A stretch of DNA of 64,000 nucleotides from Oscillibacter valericigenes Sjm18-20 (GCA_000283575.1 AP012044.1:2170001-2234000); one strand, 5' to 3'. Shown: positions 24,677 to 33,306, counted from the stretch's first letter. The notes: generated by a model from the letters alone, not told the origin. Translations and numbers: made by a program.

Positions 24677-26132
24677 TTATTTTTTACCCCAGCCATTTGG
24701 CTGGATCCAGCTCCAGAAAGCCTGCACGCTGAAATCGCTTTTTTCCGAGAACGGGACCGTGCAGTCGAAGATTGCTTTATATGCAATGCCATGGTCCCGG
24801 ATTGACGAAGATATTGAGGGGTCATTGGAAGGATCCAGGGGGTAACACCGCACACCCGGGATGGGGATCAGATCAACATCTGCCTGAAAACGAGTATTCA
24901 TCGCCCAGAGGACATCGTTGATATCAAAGCAATCCACGTCCTCGTCAACCAGGAAGACATGCTTGAGCTCGCTGAAAGCGGAAAAAGCAAGCAGCGCGGC
25001 TTGACGCTGACGCCCTTCATCGGACGGCACCGTCTTTTGAAACTGTAGGACGGCAAGATATTTGCCACCCCCGGCAGATGCGCAGTAAACGTTCTTGAGC
25101 TTTCCGGGCATGGCCTTGTCCACCATGCCGAGAATGCTGGCCTCGGTGGGAATTCCGGCCATGCTGACATGTTCCTCACTGGGTCCAATGCAGGTTTGAA
25201 AAATGGGAGATCGTCTGTGCGTAACTGCCTTTACTCGGATGAGTCGGCATTGATCGTTGGCAGGACCCGTGTATCCGGGAAATTCCGGCATTTCATAGCC
25301 CGTTTTCCGATTTTGATCCTCTTGCACACGGACACCGGGCACTATTTCGCCTTCAAGAACGTATTCCGCATTTGCAATGGCCTTTTCCTGAATGGTCACG
25401 CAGGGACAGAGCTCCACGGGTTTTTGGCGAATGGCTCCGGCAATGGAGAGCTCGTTGAAGCCCAACGGTGTCGTGGGGGGGCAAAGCAGGAGGCAACCTC
25501 AATCGCGGGGTCGACGCCAATGCTGATGGAGATCGGAAGAGGACGTCCCAGAGCTTCCGCTCGTTCTGCCATAGCTCCAATATGCCGGGAGCCAGGCGCA
25601 AAATAGATGCTCAGAGTGTCTTTGCTCTGTACGCAGAGACGATGAATGGTTACGTCAGACAGGCCGGTATCAGGATGTGTTGCATAGCACATTCCAAGAG
25701 TAATATACGGGCCGGCATCATCGGGCGTATTGGTTGGCGCCGGAAGGAGCTTAAATAAATCAAAATCGGTGGTATCGGCGAGATGGACAACTTCCTGACA
25801 AGCCGGCTTTTGCTGAGTGAGAACCGGTGGAATGGGATGATCCGCACAGTTATGCAGGAACCATCCAAGATTCTCGGGCTTTTCTCCGAACAGCTTTCCA
25901 ACCCTCTTTCGACTGGCAAGCACACCGATCACAACTCTGGCATCCGGATGCCCTTCAATCCGGTTAAAGAGCATGGCCGTACCCTCCTTGGTTGGGCGTT
26001 TTACAGTACCGCCCGAACCGACATAACGGTAAACACCGGAGAACTCTTGACCGGTACATCCGTTTCAATCAACTGACCGTCAATGCCACGGAGCAATTCC
26101 AAAGCAGAGCGGAGGCTGTTAACCTGATTCAT
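24677..26132 (-). pseudogene. UbiD/LpdC-family hydroxyaryl-acid decarboxylase, two frameshifts
   Basis: The gene starts at ATG 26132 behind AGGAGG (NQVNSLRSALELLRGIDGQL). Near 26040 the frame changes to SGVYRYVGSGGTVKRPTKEG, which continues into MLFNRIEGHPDARVVIG and VLASRKRVGKLFG. Near 25475-25481 a run of seven G (seven C on the coding strand) lacks one base for the expected APPTTPLGFNE, and the frame shifts again to LGFNELSIAGAIRQKPVEL. The rest is a complete C-terminal half (EHVSMAGIPTEASIL, FLVDEDVDCFDINDVLWAM, GWGKK end). Restored, this would be a decarboxylase of about 480 residues using prenylated FMN on gallate, vanillate or similar acids. Confidence 0.88.
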
Positions 26133-26147
26133 GAGTATACCTCCTAT

Positions 26148-26856
26148 TCAGAAATGAAGTCCCATTTTCTCCGGACAAAACAGCCGGGGGTCCATCTGTC
26201 TGAGTGTTTCTGCTACTTTTGGCCGAAAATCCATGTGTGCTAAAACATCCTTTTCCACATCGACACCGGGGGCGACTTCTATCAGCTGCAATCCATCGTC
26301 CACCAATTGAAAAACGGCCCGTTCTGTAATATAGAGAATGCGCTGCTTTGTTTTTCGCGCATAATCAGCCGAAAATGTAATTTGGTGAACTTTTTTAACG
26401 GATTTAACGCCATTGCCGTCCCGGATGATTTTCAGCTGCCCACCGCCAATCTGAAGCTCCGGCTTTTCGGCTGTGAAACCGCCCATAAAGCAGACTGCCG
26501 GCAATATTAATAAAACCGCCGGGCCCAGCACAGCGTGTCCCAAAGCGGGATACGTTGACGTCACCGTTTTCATCCACTTCGGCAATTCCGAGAAAAGCCA
26601 TGTTTAAGCCGCCGCCGTCGTAGAAATTAAAGTTATCGGAAATATGATTAATCGCCTCTGGATTGGTAGCGCCTCCAAAGCCAATGCCCTCGGCCGGTAC
26701 TCCACCCAATGGACCGGATTCCAGAGAAAGCGTGGCGCCTGACGCCAATCCATCCTCATTGGCGACACTGCCGACACCTGAGGGGGATTCCAATGCCCAA
26801 ATTAATAACACTGTCCGGCTTGAGATCCATGGCAGCACGACGGGCAATCACCTTTT
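26148..26856 (-). pseudogene. C-terminal part of a family I CoA-transferase, frameshifted
   Basis: Three frames join into the second half of a YdiF/propionate-type CoA-transferase. The order is [20 protein letters not shown]; then [28 protein letters not shown] and [20 protein letters not shown]; then [33 protein letters not shown] and EVAPGVDVEKDVLAHMDFRP. The first break is one extra C in a run (ATCCCCCTC); the second removes some residues near 26490. The first half is missing, replaced by an IS3-type fragment. It lies 16 bases upstream of the broken decarboxylase gene, so it may have activated or recycled aromatic acids as CoA esters; that is a guess. Confidence 0.85.
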
Positions 26857-27250
26857 CCCGACTGCACAGGTCAAGAATCGGTGACAGATAGAGTTTTTGT
26901 CCGAACAGATTGAACTCTGTCACATCCGTCACCCACTTTTGATTCGGCTTTTCAGCTTCAAAGTTCCGGTTCAGCAAGTTTGACGCAATTTTACCCACTT
27001 CACCCTTGTAGGAACGATGCTTTTTCATCCGTACACGACAGATCAGCCCTAACTCCTTCATGAACCGTCTTGTGGTTCAGTACGAAACCCTGTTGCCGAA
27101 ATGCAGCCGTGATTCGGCGATAGCCATAGGCGGCCTTTGTTCTTCCGGCCAGCCTCTTTGTATGGTAGTAGCAGGTTGAGCGCGGAAGTTAAGCGATTTC
27201 AAGAAGAATATCCAGCGAAAATGTTTGCCTCAGTCCTTGAATCACCAACG
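26857..27250 (-). pseudogene. IS3/IS150-type orfB, broken and truncated
   Basis: Minus-strand pieces match the IS150-type integrase: QGLRQTFSLDILLEIA then a stop then LPRSTCYYHTKRLAG; KAAYGYRRITAAFRQQGFVL and NHKTVH; a frame change; [39 protein letters not shown] ending SPILDL. Only the first Asp region of the DDE triad is present. The frame then runs straight into the CoA-transferase fragment. Confidence 0.85.
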
Positions 27251-27589
27251 CTTTTTGTGCTGGTGCCGCTCGTCTTTCAAAACCAAGGCTTGCAAGTTTT
27301 TTAAGTATGCATCCTCCGCCCTAAGGCGCTGTACTTCCGCAAGTAAGTCTTCCTCTACGTTCTCCGGCAGTTTTGCGAGTTGACCTTTACCTCCGCGTCC
27401 ACGGCGTTCCATGCAAAAACCCTCTGTCCCGTAGGTTAAGAAAATGCGTTCCCAATCCTGAACCCTTTTGTGCCTAATCTGAAACCGTTCGGCCGTTTCT
27501 ACATAATTCAAATGCTCTCGCTGCATGGTTTCAATCACTTCTTGCTTAAATTCTGCCGTGTATCCCTTGTTCGGTATCCCCCTTGGCAT
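27242..27589 (-). CDS. IS3/IS150-type orfA, helix-turn-helix protein
   Basis: The 115 residues form the DNA-binding part of the transposase: YTAEFKQEVIETMQREHLNY, ETAERFQIRHKRVQDWERIF, and a leucine-rich C-terminal helix (LLAEVQRLRAEDAYLKNLQA). The start is the ATG at 27589 after a G-run; a start 5 codons earlier is possible. Without a working orfB it cannot transpose. Confidence 0.85.
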   Translation of the reverse strand: MPRGIPNKGYTAEFKQEVIETMQREHLNYVETAERFQIRHKRVQDWERIFLTYGTEGFCMERRGRGGKGQLAKLPENVEEDLLAEVQRLRAEDAYLKNLQALVLKDERHQHKKRW

Positions 27590-27677
27590 AGAAAAGCCCC
27601 CCAATTGTTAGACAGTATGATATACTGAATAACAATGGGGGGCAGTTCAAATGCCGGACCGCTCTTTTTTGCCGTTT

Positions 27678-29213
27678 TTACGCCCGCTTCCGGGGAATCA
27701 GCAACAGTTTTTCCTCCGCTGTGTCATCTTCCCCCTCCAGTTCGTTGGCGGCAAGGATGGTGGCGATGGTGGTGTTGTACCGCTTGGCCAGGTCCCACAG
27801 CGTCTCCTGCTTTCCCTTGCACCGCAAAACCAGGGACGGCGCACCGCTGAGGTCCTTGGGCGTTTCGCTGTTGATCTTTGCAGCGGTCACGCAGACACAT
27901 TTTTTCCGGGAAACAGCCTCCGCCCGGAACTCCACCGGGAACCGGACTTCAATGCCCCGGTCCCCCAGACTCCCCTGTACTTCCTCCGCACAGAAGGCGT
28001 GGGCGGTGACCCGGCAATTTTCCGGCAGCTCCAGCTGGCAGCTGACGTCGATGTTTCGCTCTGCCACCAACGCCGCGCCGCCCTCATCCAAATAGAGCGC
28101 CCGGATGGAAACGGTGGTGCGGAGCGTGACGCTGTCGCCCTCCCGATTGACGGATACTGCGCTGGGGACGGCGGAGAGGAACAGAATGGATTCTGCCACC
28201 ACTCCGATTTCCAGCACTTCCCGCACCGTCTGGCGGCGGGTCAGCGTCTCCGCAAAGTCGCAGAATTGCAGAGGCTGGGCATCGTAGCTCAGATCATAGG
28301 CCGTGCTGTAGAGATCGCACAGCAGCGTCACGTCCTGCTCCTGACGCAGCAGCGCCGTGGCGTGGAGGTACAGCGTCACGGTGATCTTCCGGCTATCGTG
28401 GTCGCCATCCACCTGAATGTCGGTGCCGGTGAGCTGGAGCTGGACCGCTGCATCGGAGCCCTCAGCGGCCCCCTCCACCTCCATGATCTGTGAAAACGGC
28501 AGCTCGCCGGAGGTGGAACAGCACTTTCCTTCCGGGGAGCGATACAGGAGGGCCACCGTGAAAAGGCCCTTCAAAATCAGCTTGCTGCCCACGACCTTAC
28601 TCTCCGTCACAGAACTGCACACCCGACTGGACAGAATTTCTGCGGCCCCCTCCCTGCCCGGCGAGAGGTCCAGCTCATCGGAAAATGTAAAATCCTTCTC
28701 CACGATATGTGTCAGGGCGGTGGTGTGTTGGACTTCCTGCCGCTTTTCAATACACAGCTTATCCTCCACCTCCGCGTCGGTGCAGAACTCCGTCGCTGTA
28801 CGGCGATAGCCGGCGAGGTGGGTCACCAGCTTGCAGCGAGTGAAGACCTTGCGCGGGTTCAGCTCCCGGGTCTCCAGCAATTCCGGTTCCGTCTCCGCCA
28901 GCAGCACCACACACTCCGACATGGCTTTAGCGTCCGACTCGGCGGAAAAAGGCATGGCAAAATCCAGTGTGCGGACACCGCTCTCCCCGTCCGGGGTATA
29001 AAGCACCGTCACTCGCACGGTGCCTGAAATCTCCGCTTTGCCCTCCCGCAGCTCCCGGCTGTGGAGATAGACCTTTCCCTCCGTGTCGATGATGCGGGCG
29101 ATGTCGGGGCAGTAATCCGGTACGATTGTTTCTGCCGTCTCCTCCTGCGTCAGCGTCAGCTCGCCGCCCACATCATAGGCGTCAAAGCGGGCCTTTTTCA
29201 ATTCCAGTTCCAT
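27678..29213 (-). CDS. sipL: SipL-like SPOCS/DUF3794 protein with C-terminal LysM
   Basis: SipL binds SpoIVA and is needed for coat assembly in clostridia. The 511 residues are in the family's range. The N-terminal region (TAETIVPDYCPDIARIIDTE) and repeated DUF3794 (SPOCS) domains cover about residues 10-430. A LysM domain at about 455-508 (CKGKQETLWDLAKRYNTTIA, ILAANELEG, KLLLIPRKRA) ends the protein. spoIVA lies 8.4 kb away and spoVM is directly upstream, so the three base-layer genes are nearly clustered. A SigE-like promoter overlaps the spoVM stop. Confidence 0.88.
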   Translation of the reverse strand: MELELKKARFDAYDVGGELTLTQEETAETIVPDYCPDIARIIDTEGKVYLHSRELREGKAEISGTVRVTVLYTPDGESGVRTLDFAMPFSAESDAKAMSECVVLLAETEPELLETRELNPRKVFTRCKLVTHLAGYRRTATEFCTDAEVEDKLCIEKRQEVQHTTALTHIVEKDFTFSDELDLSPGREGAAEILSSRVCSSVTESKVVGSKLILKGLFTVALLYRSPEGKCCSTSGELPFSQIMEVEGAAEGSDAAVQLQLTGTDIQVDGDHDSRKITVTLYLHATALLRQEQDVTLLCDLYSTAYDLSYDAQPLQFCDFAETLTRRQTVREVLEIGVVAESILFLSAVPSAVSVNREGDSVTLRTTVSIRALYLDEGGAALVAERNIDVSCQLELPENCRVTAHAFCAEEVQGSLGDRGIEVRFPVEFRAEAVSRKKCVCVTAAKINSETPKDLSGAPSLVLRCKGKQETLWDLAKRYNTTIATILAANELEGEDDTAEEKLLLIPRKRA

Positions 29214-29250
29214 TCAGACCATCCTTTCCCGGCCATTGTGATTCTGGCAT

Positions 29251-29279
29251 ATCCTATGCCGGGAAACGGACGGTTATTC
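29251..29279 (-). promoter_or_regulatory. Possible SigE promoter of sipL
   Basis: On the minus strand GAATAAC (29279-29273), 14 bases, CATAGGAT (29258-29251) resembles the mother-cell SigE pattern and has the same spacing as the site before spoIVA. The start would be near 29244, about 30 bases before the sipL ATG. The -35 overlaps the spoVM stop codon. Confidence 0.4.
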
Positions 29280-29348
29280 CTTAATCCCGAACAACCTGCG
29301 CAACAGACCGCACAGCGCTTTGGGCGACTTCCAGACGACGATTTTCAT
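29274..29348 (-). CDS. spoVM: SpoVM, 24-residue spore-envelope peptide
   Basis: ATG at 29348 behind AAAGGAG (7-8 bases). The peptide starts MKIVVWKSPKALCGLLRRLFG and ends in a charged tail, closely following B. subtilis SpoVM (26 residues, with the same PK....GI/LLR....G spacing): an amphipathic helix that senses the curvature of the forespore membrane and recruits SpoIVA. The position also fits, as B. subtilis spoVM lies just beyond the prpC-prkC-rsgA segment found here. It is too short for most gene finders and lies inside a longer frame of 87 codons. Confidence 0.85.
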   Translation of the reverse strand: MKIVVWKSPKALCGLLRRLFGIKE

Positions 29349-29380
29349 AAAGACGCACTCCTTTTTAAATAAAACTGATA

Positions 29381-29536
29381 TCAGCGCCTGAGACAGACGC
29401 TTCCGCAGGCGATCAGAAGAAGCGCGACAATAAACATCAGGCATCCCGTCGGAAAGACCGACGCAACCAGAATGCCAAACCCCAGCGCCACTGCACACCT
29501 GCCCAGCCAACAGCCCCCGCCGCGGCCAAACCACAT
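29381..29536 (-). CDS. 51-residue Gly/Cys-rich membrane protein upstream of spoVM
   Basis: ATG at 29536 with GAGGAGG about 10 bases upstream, stop TGA at 29381. The peptide begins MWFGRGGGCWLGRC, then has two hydrophobic stretches (AVALGFGILVASVF; CLMFIVALLLIACGSV) and a basic end (CLRR), with six Cys in all. It should be an integral membrane protein. It lies 32 bases before spoVM on the same strand, so they probably share a transcript and perhaps a sporulation role. I do not know a named family. Confidence 0.65.
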   Translation of the reverse strand: MWFGRGGGCWLGRCAVALGFGILVASVFPTGCLMFIVALLLIACGSVCLRR

Positions 29537-29633
29537 ATCTGCCGCACCTCCTCTCGTAATCCAGTATATACGCCGGAAAGGAAAATCGTGCGGGTTAAAA
29601 CACCATGCACGGCAGAGAAATTTACGGGAAGCC

Positions 29634-29672
29634 GAACAAAAAAGCGCGGATACCGCTTGGGCGGTATCCGCG
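29634..29672 (-). terminator. Terminator of the priA-to-rsgA operon
   Basis: CGCGGATACCGC (29645-29656) pairs perfectly with GCGGTATCCGCG (29661-29672) and, in the minus direction, ends in CTTTTTTG. It lies directly after the rsgA stop and separates the long housekeeping operon from the spoVM genes. Confidence 0.9.
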
Positions 29673-29678
29673 TGCGCT

Positions 29679-30566
29679 TTATTTTTTCTGTTTCTCCCAC
29701 TCTTTCAGAGGTTTCAATTCCTCGTAAAGCCGAAGGTAGCTGTCGTGGCGGCTCTTTTGTATCTGGCCGTTTTTCAACGCTTCCAGCACCGCGCAGCCCT
29801 TTTCCTTTGTGTGGCTGCACCCCACGAACCGGCAGCCGTCAAGATACGGCGCAAAGTCCGGGAACGTCTCCGGCAGACGGTGTTTCAGTTCCAAATCCAA
29901 TTCATCCGTATCAAAAGAGGCAAAACCGGGAGAATCCACCACATCCGCGCCGCAGTCCAAATGATACAGCTCAATGTGGCGGGTGGTATGCCGTCCGCGG
30001 CCCAGAGCCGCGCTTATTTCGCCCACCTGAAGATGAAACTCCGGGTCCAGCGCGTTCAAAATGCTGGATTTTCCAACGCCCGAGTTCCCAGTAAAGGCAG
30101 ATAACCTGCCGGATATCAAAGGCTTCAATTCCTCCAGCCCTTCCCCTGTCTCCGCGCTGACGCGGACGGTTGGGAACCCGGCGGCGCGGTAGATGTGGTA
30201 CAGACTGTCGGCGCTGTCCAAATCGCACTTGTTCAGCACCACCACCACGCCGCAGCTCTTCAGCACCGCGATGGCGGAGAGTCGGTCAATCAGATAGGGG
30301 TCGGTTTTGGGGAGGGCCTCCGAGGCGATGACAACGATCTGATCCACGTTTGCCACGGCGGGGCGGAGAAAGTCGTTTTTCCGGGGCTTCACAGCCTCCA
30401 CGATTCCATCGCCATTTCCAAGCTCCCGAATCTCCACCCAGTCCCCCACCAGTGGGGAAAGGCCCTCTCTGCGGAACTTTCCTCTGGCGCGGCACCGGAG
30501 AATTTCCCCGTCGGTTTCCACGTAATAAAACCCGCTGAGTGCCTTTTTAATCTGGCCCTCACGCAT
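29679..30566 (-). CDS. rsgA: Ribosome small-subunit GTPase RsgA
   Basis: A circularly permuted GTPase that checks late 30S maturation. The 295 residues contain an N-terminal OB fold (GFYYVETDGEILRCRARGKF), then permuted G motifs: NKCDL (G4) before GNSGVGKSSILNAL (G1) and DSPGFASF (G3). A zinc knuckle follows (GCRFVGCSHTKEKGCAV). ATG 30566 overlaps the prkC end by 8 bases (ATGCGTGA). Confidence 0.95.
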   Translation of the reverse strand: MREGQIKKALSGFYYVETDGEILRCRARGKFRREGLSPLVGDWVEIRELGNGDGIVEAVKPRKNDFLRPAVANVDQIVVIASEALPKTDPYLIDRLSAIAVLKSCGVVVVLNKCDLDSADSLYHIYRAAGFPTVRVSAETGEGLEELKPLISGRLSAFTGNSGVGKSSILNALDPEFHLQVGEISAALGRGRHTTRHIELYHLDCGADVVDSPGFASFDTDELDLELKHRLPETFPDFAPYLDGCRFVGCSHTKEKGCAVLEALKNGQIQKSRHDSYLRLYEELKPLKEWEKQKK

Positions 30567-32544
30567 TGAAGTCCACCATCCGCGTCTCGGAGAGTTGGCC
30601 ATCGTAATAGACCTGCACCGTACCGGTACCGGACCCGGTCAAGTCAAGGGGAATTGTTCCCTGGCTACAATCCACATTGCCATCAAATTGCGACTCACCG
30701 TTCAGCAGGACCACCATATAAACGGTTTCCCGTCCGTCCTGCGGCAGGGCGAACGTCACGGACTTTGTGACCGTGTTCCCGCTGGGGGTCTGGGTACTCG
30801 CCGGACCCTTGCTGACAGAGAGGGTAATCGTCTCTCCCGCATAGGTCTGCGTTTTCGCGGCGATGTCCTGGTCCACCACCGTACCGGCGGCCTCGTCGCT
30901 GTCCACTTCTTTTACCGTGACCTTAAGCCCCAGCGCCGCTGCCTGCTCCTTGGCTTTGTCAATGGTGAGGGTGATAAACGAGATCACGGTGACCGGCGTT
31001 TTCTCCGGACCCGTGCTGATGACCAGCGTCACGCTGTCACCCTTTTTCAGGGCAGCCCCCGCCTCCGGCTCCGTGCGGATCACGCTGCCCGTCGTCACGT
31101 CGCTGCTCTCCTCTTTGGTATCCACAGTCAAGTCCAGATCATTTTTGAGACTATTCATGCTGACCTTGGCCTCCTGAGCGGTCTGTCCGGTCAGGTCCGG
31201 CATTTTGTCCGTCTTTGCTCCGGCGCTGGTGGTCACATTGATGACAAGATCGGTTTTTGTCGTCATACCCCCTGTTGGGGTTTGCTTGATAATAACGCCC
31301 GCGGGCGCGTCATCGTATTCGGAGCCCGTCTCATTGATCTCAAAGATTCCGGCCACATCCGGCCGCTGTCTGGCCTCGTCCACTTTATAGCCCAGCACAT
31401 CGGGGACGGTATAGGTTCCCCCTGCCTCCATGGAACTGAACACCGCTCTTGCAAGGAAGAAAATCGCCACCAGCGCCAACACAACAACGCCGACGATCAT
31501 CGCCGTGCGCTTTTGGGGAGACATCTGTCGGGCCGGTTTTCGGGAGTGCTCCCGGTCATAATTTCGGTCATAATCCCGCCCGGATTCCCGCTCACGGGAA
31601 GTCTCCCGGGACGGATGATGCTGTGCGGTGGCCACAGAGCCGGTGTGGAGCAGGCGGGTGGGCTCGTCGGGCTCATCCGGGTGCAGATCCTTGGGGTCAA
31701 TATCCAGATCCACGCCCGGGTTTTTGCGGAATGCGTCCAGATCGGCGATCATGGCCTCGGCGGAATCATACCGCCGGTCCCGGTCCGGGGCCATGGACTT
31801 CATGCAGATCAGTTCCAGCGGCTCGGGGATATCGGAGTCGATCTCCCGGGGAGCCAGTGGGATGGAGCTGAGATGCTGGATTGCCACGGAGACGGCGGAG
31901 TCCCCTTCAAAAGGCAGACGGTTGGTGAGCATCTCATAGAGTACCACGCCCGCGGAGTAGATGTCGGAGCGGGCGTCGGTACGATCGCCCCGGGCCTGCT
32001 CGGGAGAGATATAATGCACGGAGCCCAAAGCCTCCTGCGTCAGCGTCTGGGCGGAGTTTTCAAGGCATGCGATACCAAAATCAGCCACTTTCACGCTGCC
32101 GTCCCGCAAAACCATGATATTCTGTGGCTTGATATCCCGGTGGACGATACCCCGGCTGTGGGCGTGGGAAAGGCCCCGCATGATCTGGGTGATGAAGTGC
32201 AGGGACTCCCGCCAGTCCAGCTTTCCCCGCTTCTCCATGTACTGTTTCAAGGTAATTCCGTCGATGAGCTCCATGACGATGTATTCCACGTCGTCGCTCT
32301 GAGACACATCGTACACGGAGACGATATTGGGATGGGACAGCATGGCAACGGCCTTGGATTCCGCGTGGAACCGGCGGCGGAAATCCTCATTCTGCGCCAG
32401 ATCACTCTTCAGGATTTTGACCGCCACCAACCGGTTCAGGCGATGACACTTGGCTTTGTAGACAACGGCCATACCGCCGGTACCGATTCGCTCAAGAATC
32501 TCATAGCGATTATCCAGCATTTTTCCGATATAGGAATCCACCAT
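30559..32544 (-). CDS. prkC: PASTA-domain Ser/Thr protein kinase
   Basis: A membrane kinase that senses muropeptides and controls cell-wall growth and spore germination. The 661 residues have a Hanks-type kinase at about 1-270 (GTGGMAVVYKAKC, VAVKIL, HRDIKPQNIMV, DFG, SPEQARGD). A basic linker and one membrane helix follow near 350-370 (MIVGVVVLALVAIFFLARAV). Three PASTA repeats (VPDVLGYKVDEAR; MPDLTGQTAQEAK; the third starts TPVTVISF and is divergent) and a C-terminal extension lie outside the cell. Its phosphatase gene prpC ends 1 base upstream. Confidence 0.95.
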   Translation of the reverse strand: MVDSYIGKMLDNRYEILERIGTGGMAVVYKAKCHRLNRLVAVKILKSDLAQNEDFRRRFHAESKAVAMLSHPNIVSVYDVSQSDDVEYIVMELIDGITLKQYMEKRGKLDWRESLHFITQIMRGLSHAHSRGIVHRDIKPQNIMVLRDGSVKVADFGIACLENSAQTLTQEALGSVHYISPEQARGDRTDARSDIYSAGVVLYEMLTNRLPFEGDSAVSVAIQHLSSIPLAPREIDSDIPEPLELICMKSMAPDRDRRYDSAEAMIADLDAFRKNPGVDLDIDPKDLHPDEPDEPTRLLHTGSVATAQHHPSRETSRERESGRDYDRNYDREHSRKPARQMSPQKRTAMIVGVVVLALVAIFFLARAVFSSMEAGGTYTVPDVLGYKVDEARQRPDVAGIFEINETGSEYDDAPAGVIIKQTPTGGMTTKTDLVINVTTSAGAKTDKMPDLTGQTAQEAKVSMNSLKNDLDLTVDTKEESSDVTTGSVIRTEPEAGAALKKGDSVTLVISTGPEKTPVTVISFITLTIDKAKEQAAALGLKVTVKEVDSDEAAGTVVDQDIAAKTQTYAGETITLSVSKGPASTQTPSGNTVTKSVTFALPQDGRETVYMVVLLNGESQFDGNVDCSQGTIPLDLTGSGTGTVQVYYDGQLSETRMVDFNA

Positions 32545-32545
32545 G

Positions 32546-33301
32546 TTACACCGCCTCCTTTTCGTCGTCCTTCCGCATCAGCACCGCGGTCACGTTGTCC
32601 TTTGCTCCCCTGCTTTTTGAAATTTCCAGCAGCCTTGCAAGACAAGCTTCCCCCGTCTCGGCGCGGTTCACCTCGTTCAACATCTCCTGATCCGTCACGG
32701 TGTCCACCAGCCCGTCGCTGCACAGCAGGAGAAATTCTCCCGGCTCCATCGGGCATATGTAGCCGTCGCACTCGATCATCGCGTCCGGCCCCAGTGCCCG
32801 GGTAATGAGGTTGCGGTTGGGATGGCAGCGGGCCTCCTCAGCGGTGATGTCGCCCCGCTCCACCATACTCTCCACCAGAGAATGATCCCGTGTCACGCGG
32901 ACGATGGATGTTGGTGTGATGTGATACGCCCGGCTGTCGCCCACGTTGCTGACCACTGCACCTCCGCCGTAGCTGACGGCGGCGACCAGAGTCGTCCCCA
33001 TATTGCGGTATTCCTCGCTCCGCTGCGCCGCCTCCCGGACAACCCGGTTGGCAAGAGACACCGCAAAGGACGATGCCTCCCGCAGCTGCTGTGGCGACAT
33101 TTCCGGTGTCAGCACCTTTTCAAGCTCTCTCATATACGTGTCTACCGCAATGTGGCTGGCCTGCTTGCCGCCGGCGGTACCGCCCATGCCGTCGCAAACC
33201 ACGCAGACGGTGTGTCCGCTGTCCGTCCGCTCCCGCATGGCAAAAGCGTCCTGATTGTCCTTGCGGACCAGACCCACGTCCGTGATGCCCCAGACCTGCA
33301 T
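32546..33301 (-). CDS. prpC: PP2C-type Ser/Thr phosphatase (Stp1/IreP family)
   Basis: Removes phosphates from PrkC and its targets. The 251 residues have the PP2C metal motifs: TDVGLVRKDNQDAF, VVCDGMGGTAGGKQAS, VVSNVGDSRAYHI, TRDHSLV, LLLCSDGLVDTV and GAKDNVTAVLM. The start is ATG 33301 with GGGAAG upstream; a GTG three codons earlier overlaps the rlmN stop. It is followed directly by prkC, the standard pairing. Confidence 0.95.
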   Translation of the reverse strand: MQVWGITDVGLVRKDNQDAFAMRERTDSGHTVCVVCDGMGGTAGGKQASHIAVDTYMRELEKVLTPEMSPQQLREASSFAVSLANRVVREAAQRSEEYRNMGTTLVAAVSYGGGAVVSNVGDSRAYHITPTSIVRVTRDHSLVESMVERGDITAEEARCHPNRNLITRALGPDAMIECDGYICPMEPGEFLLLCSDGLVDTVTDQEMLNEVNRAETGEACLARLLEISKSRGAKDNVTAVLMRKDDEKEAV

Positions 33302-33306
33302 GTCGA

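Larger units (their letters stand above)
26857..27649 (-). mobile_element. Truncated IS3/IS150-type insertion sequence
   Basis: The intact end is at 27649: read on the minus strand it begins TGAACTGCCCCCC, like IS150-group terminal repeats. orfA (27242-27589) is complete, orfB is broken, and the element stops inside orfB at about 26857, where a CoA-transferase gene takes over. The other terminal repeat is therefore absent and the copy cannot move by itself. Confidence 0.8.

Noticed and set aside
30595..32805. A 736-codon open frame on the plus strand
   Set aside because: It is exactly antisense to prkC and the end of prpC, whose domains are unmistakable. Its translation is His/Gly/Arg-rich with no domain; it arises from GC-rich codon bias.
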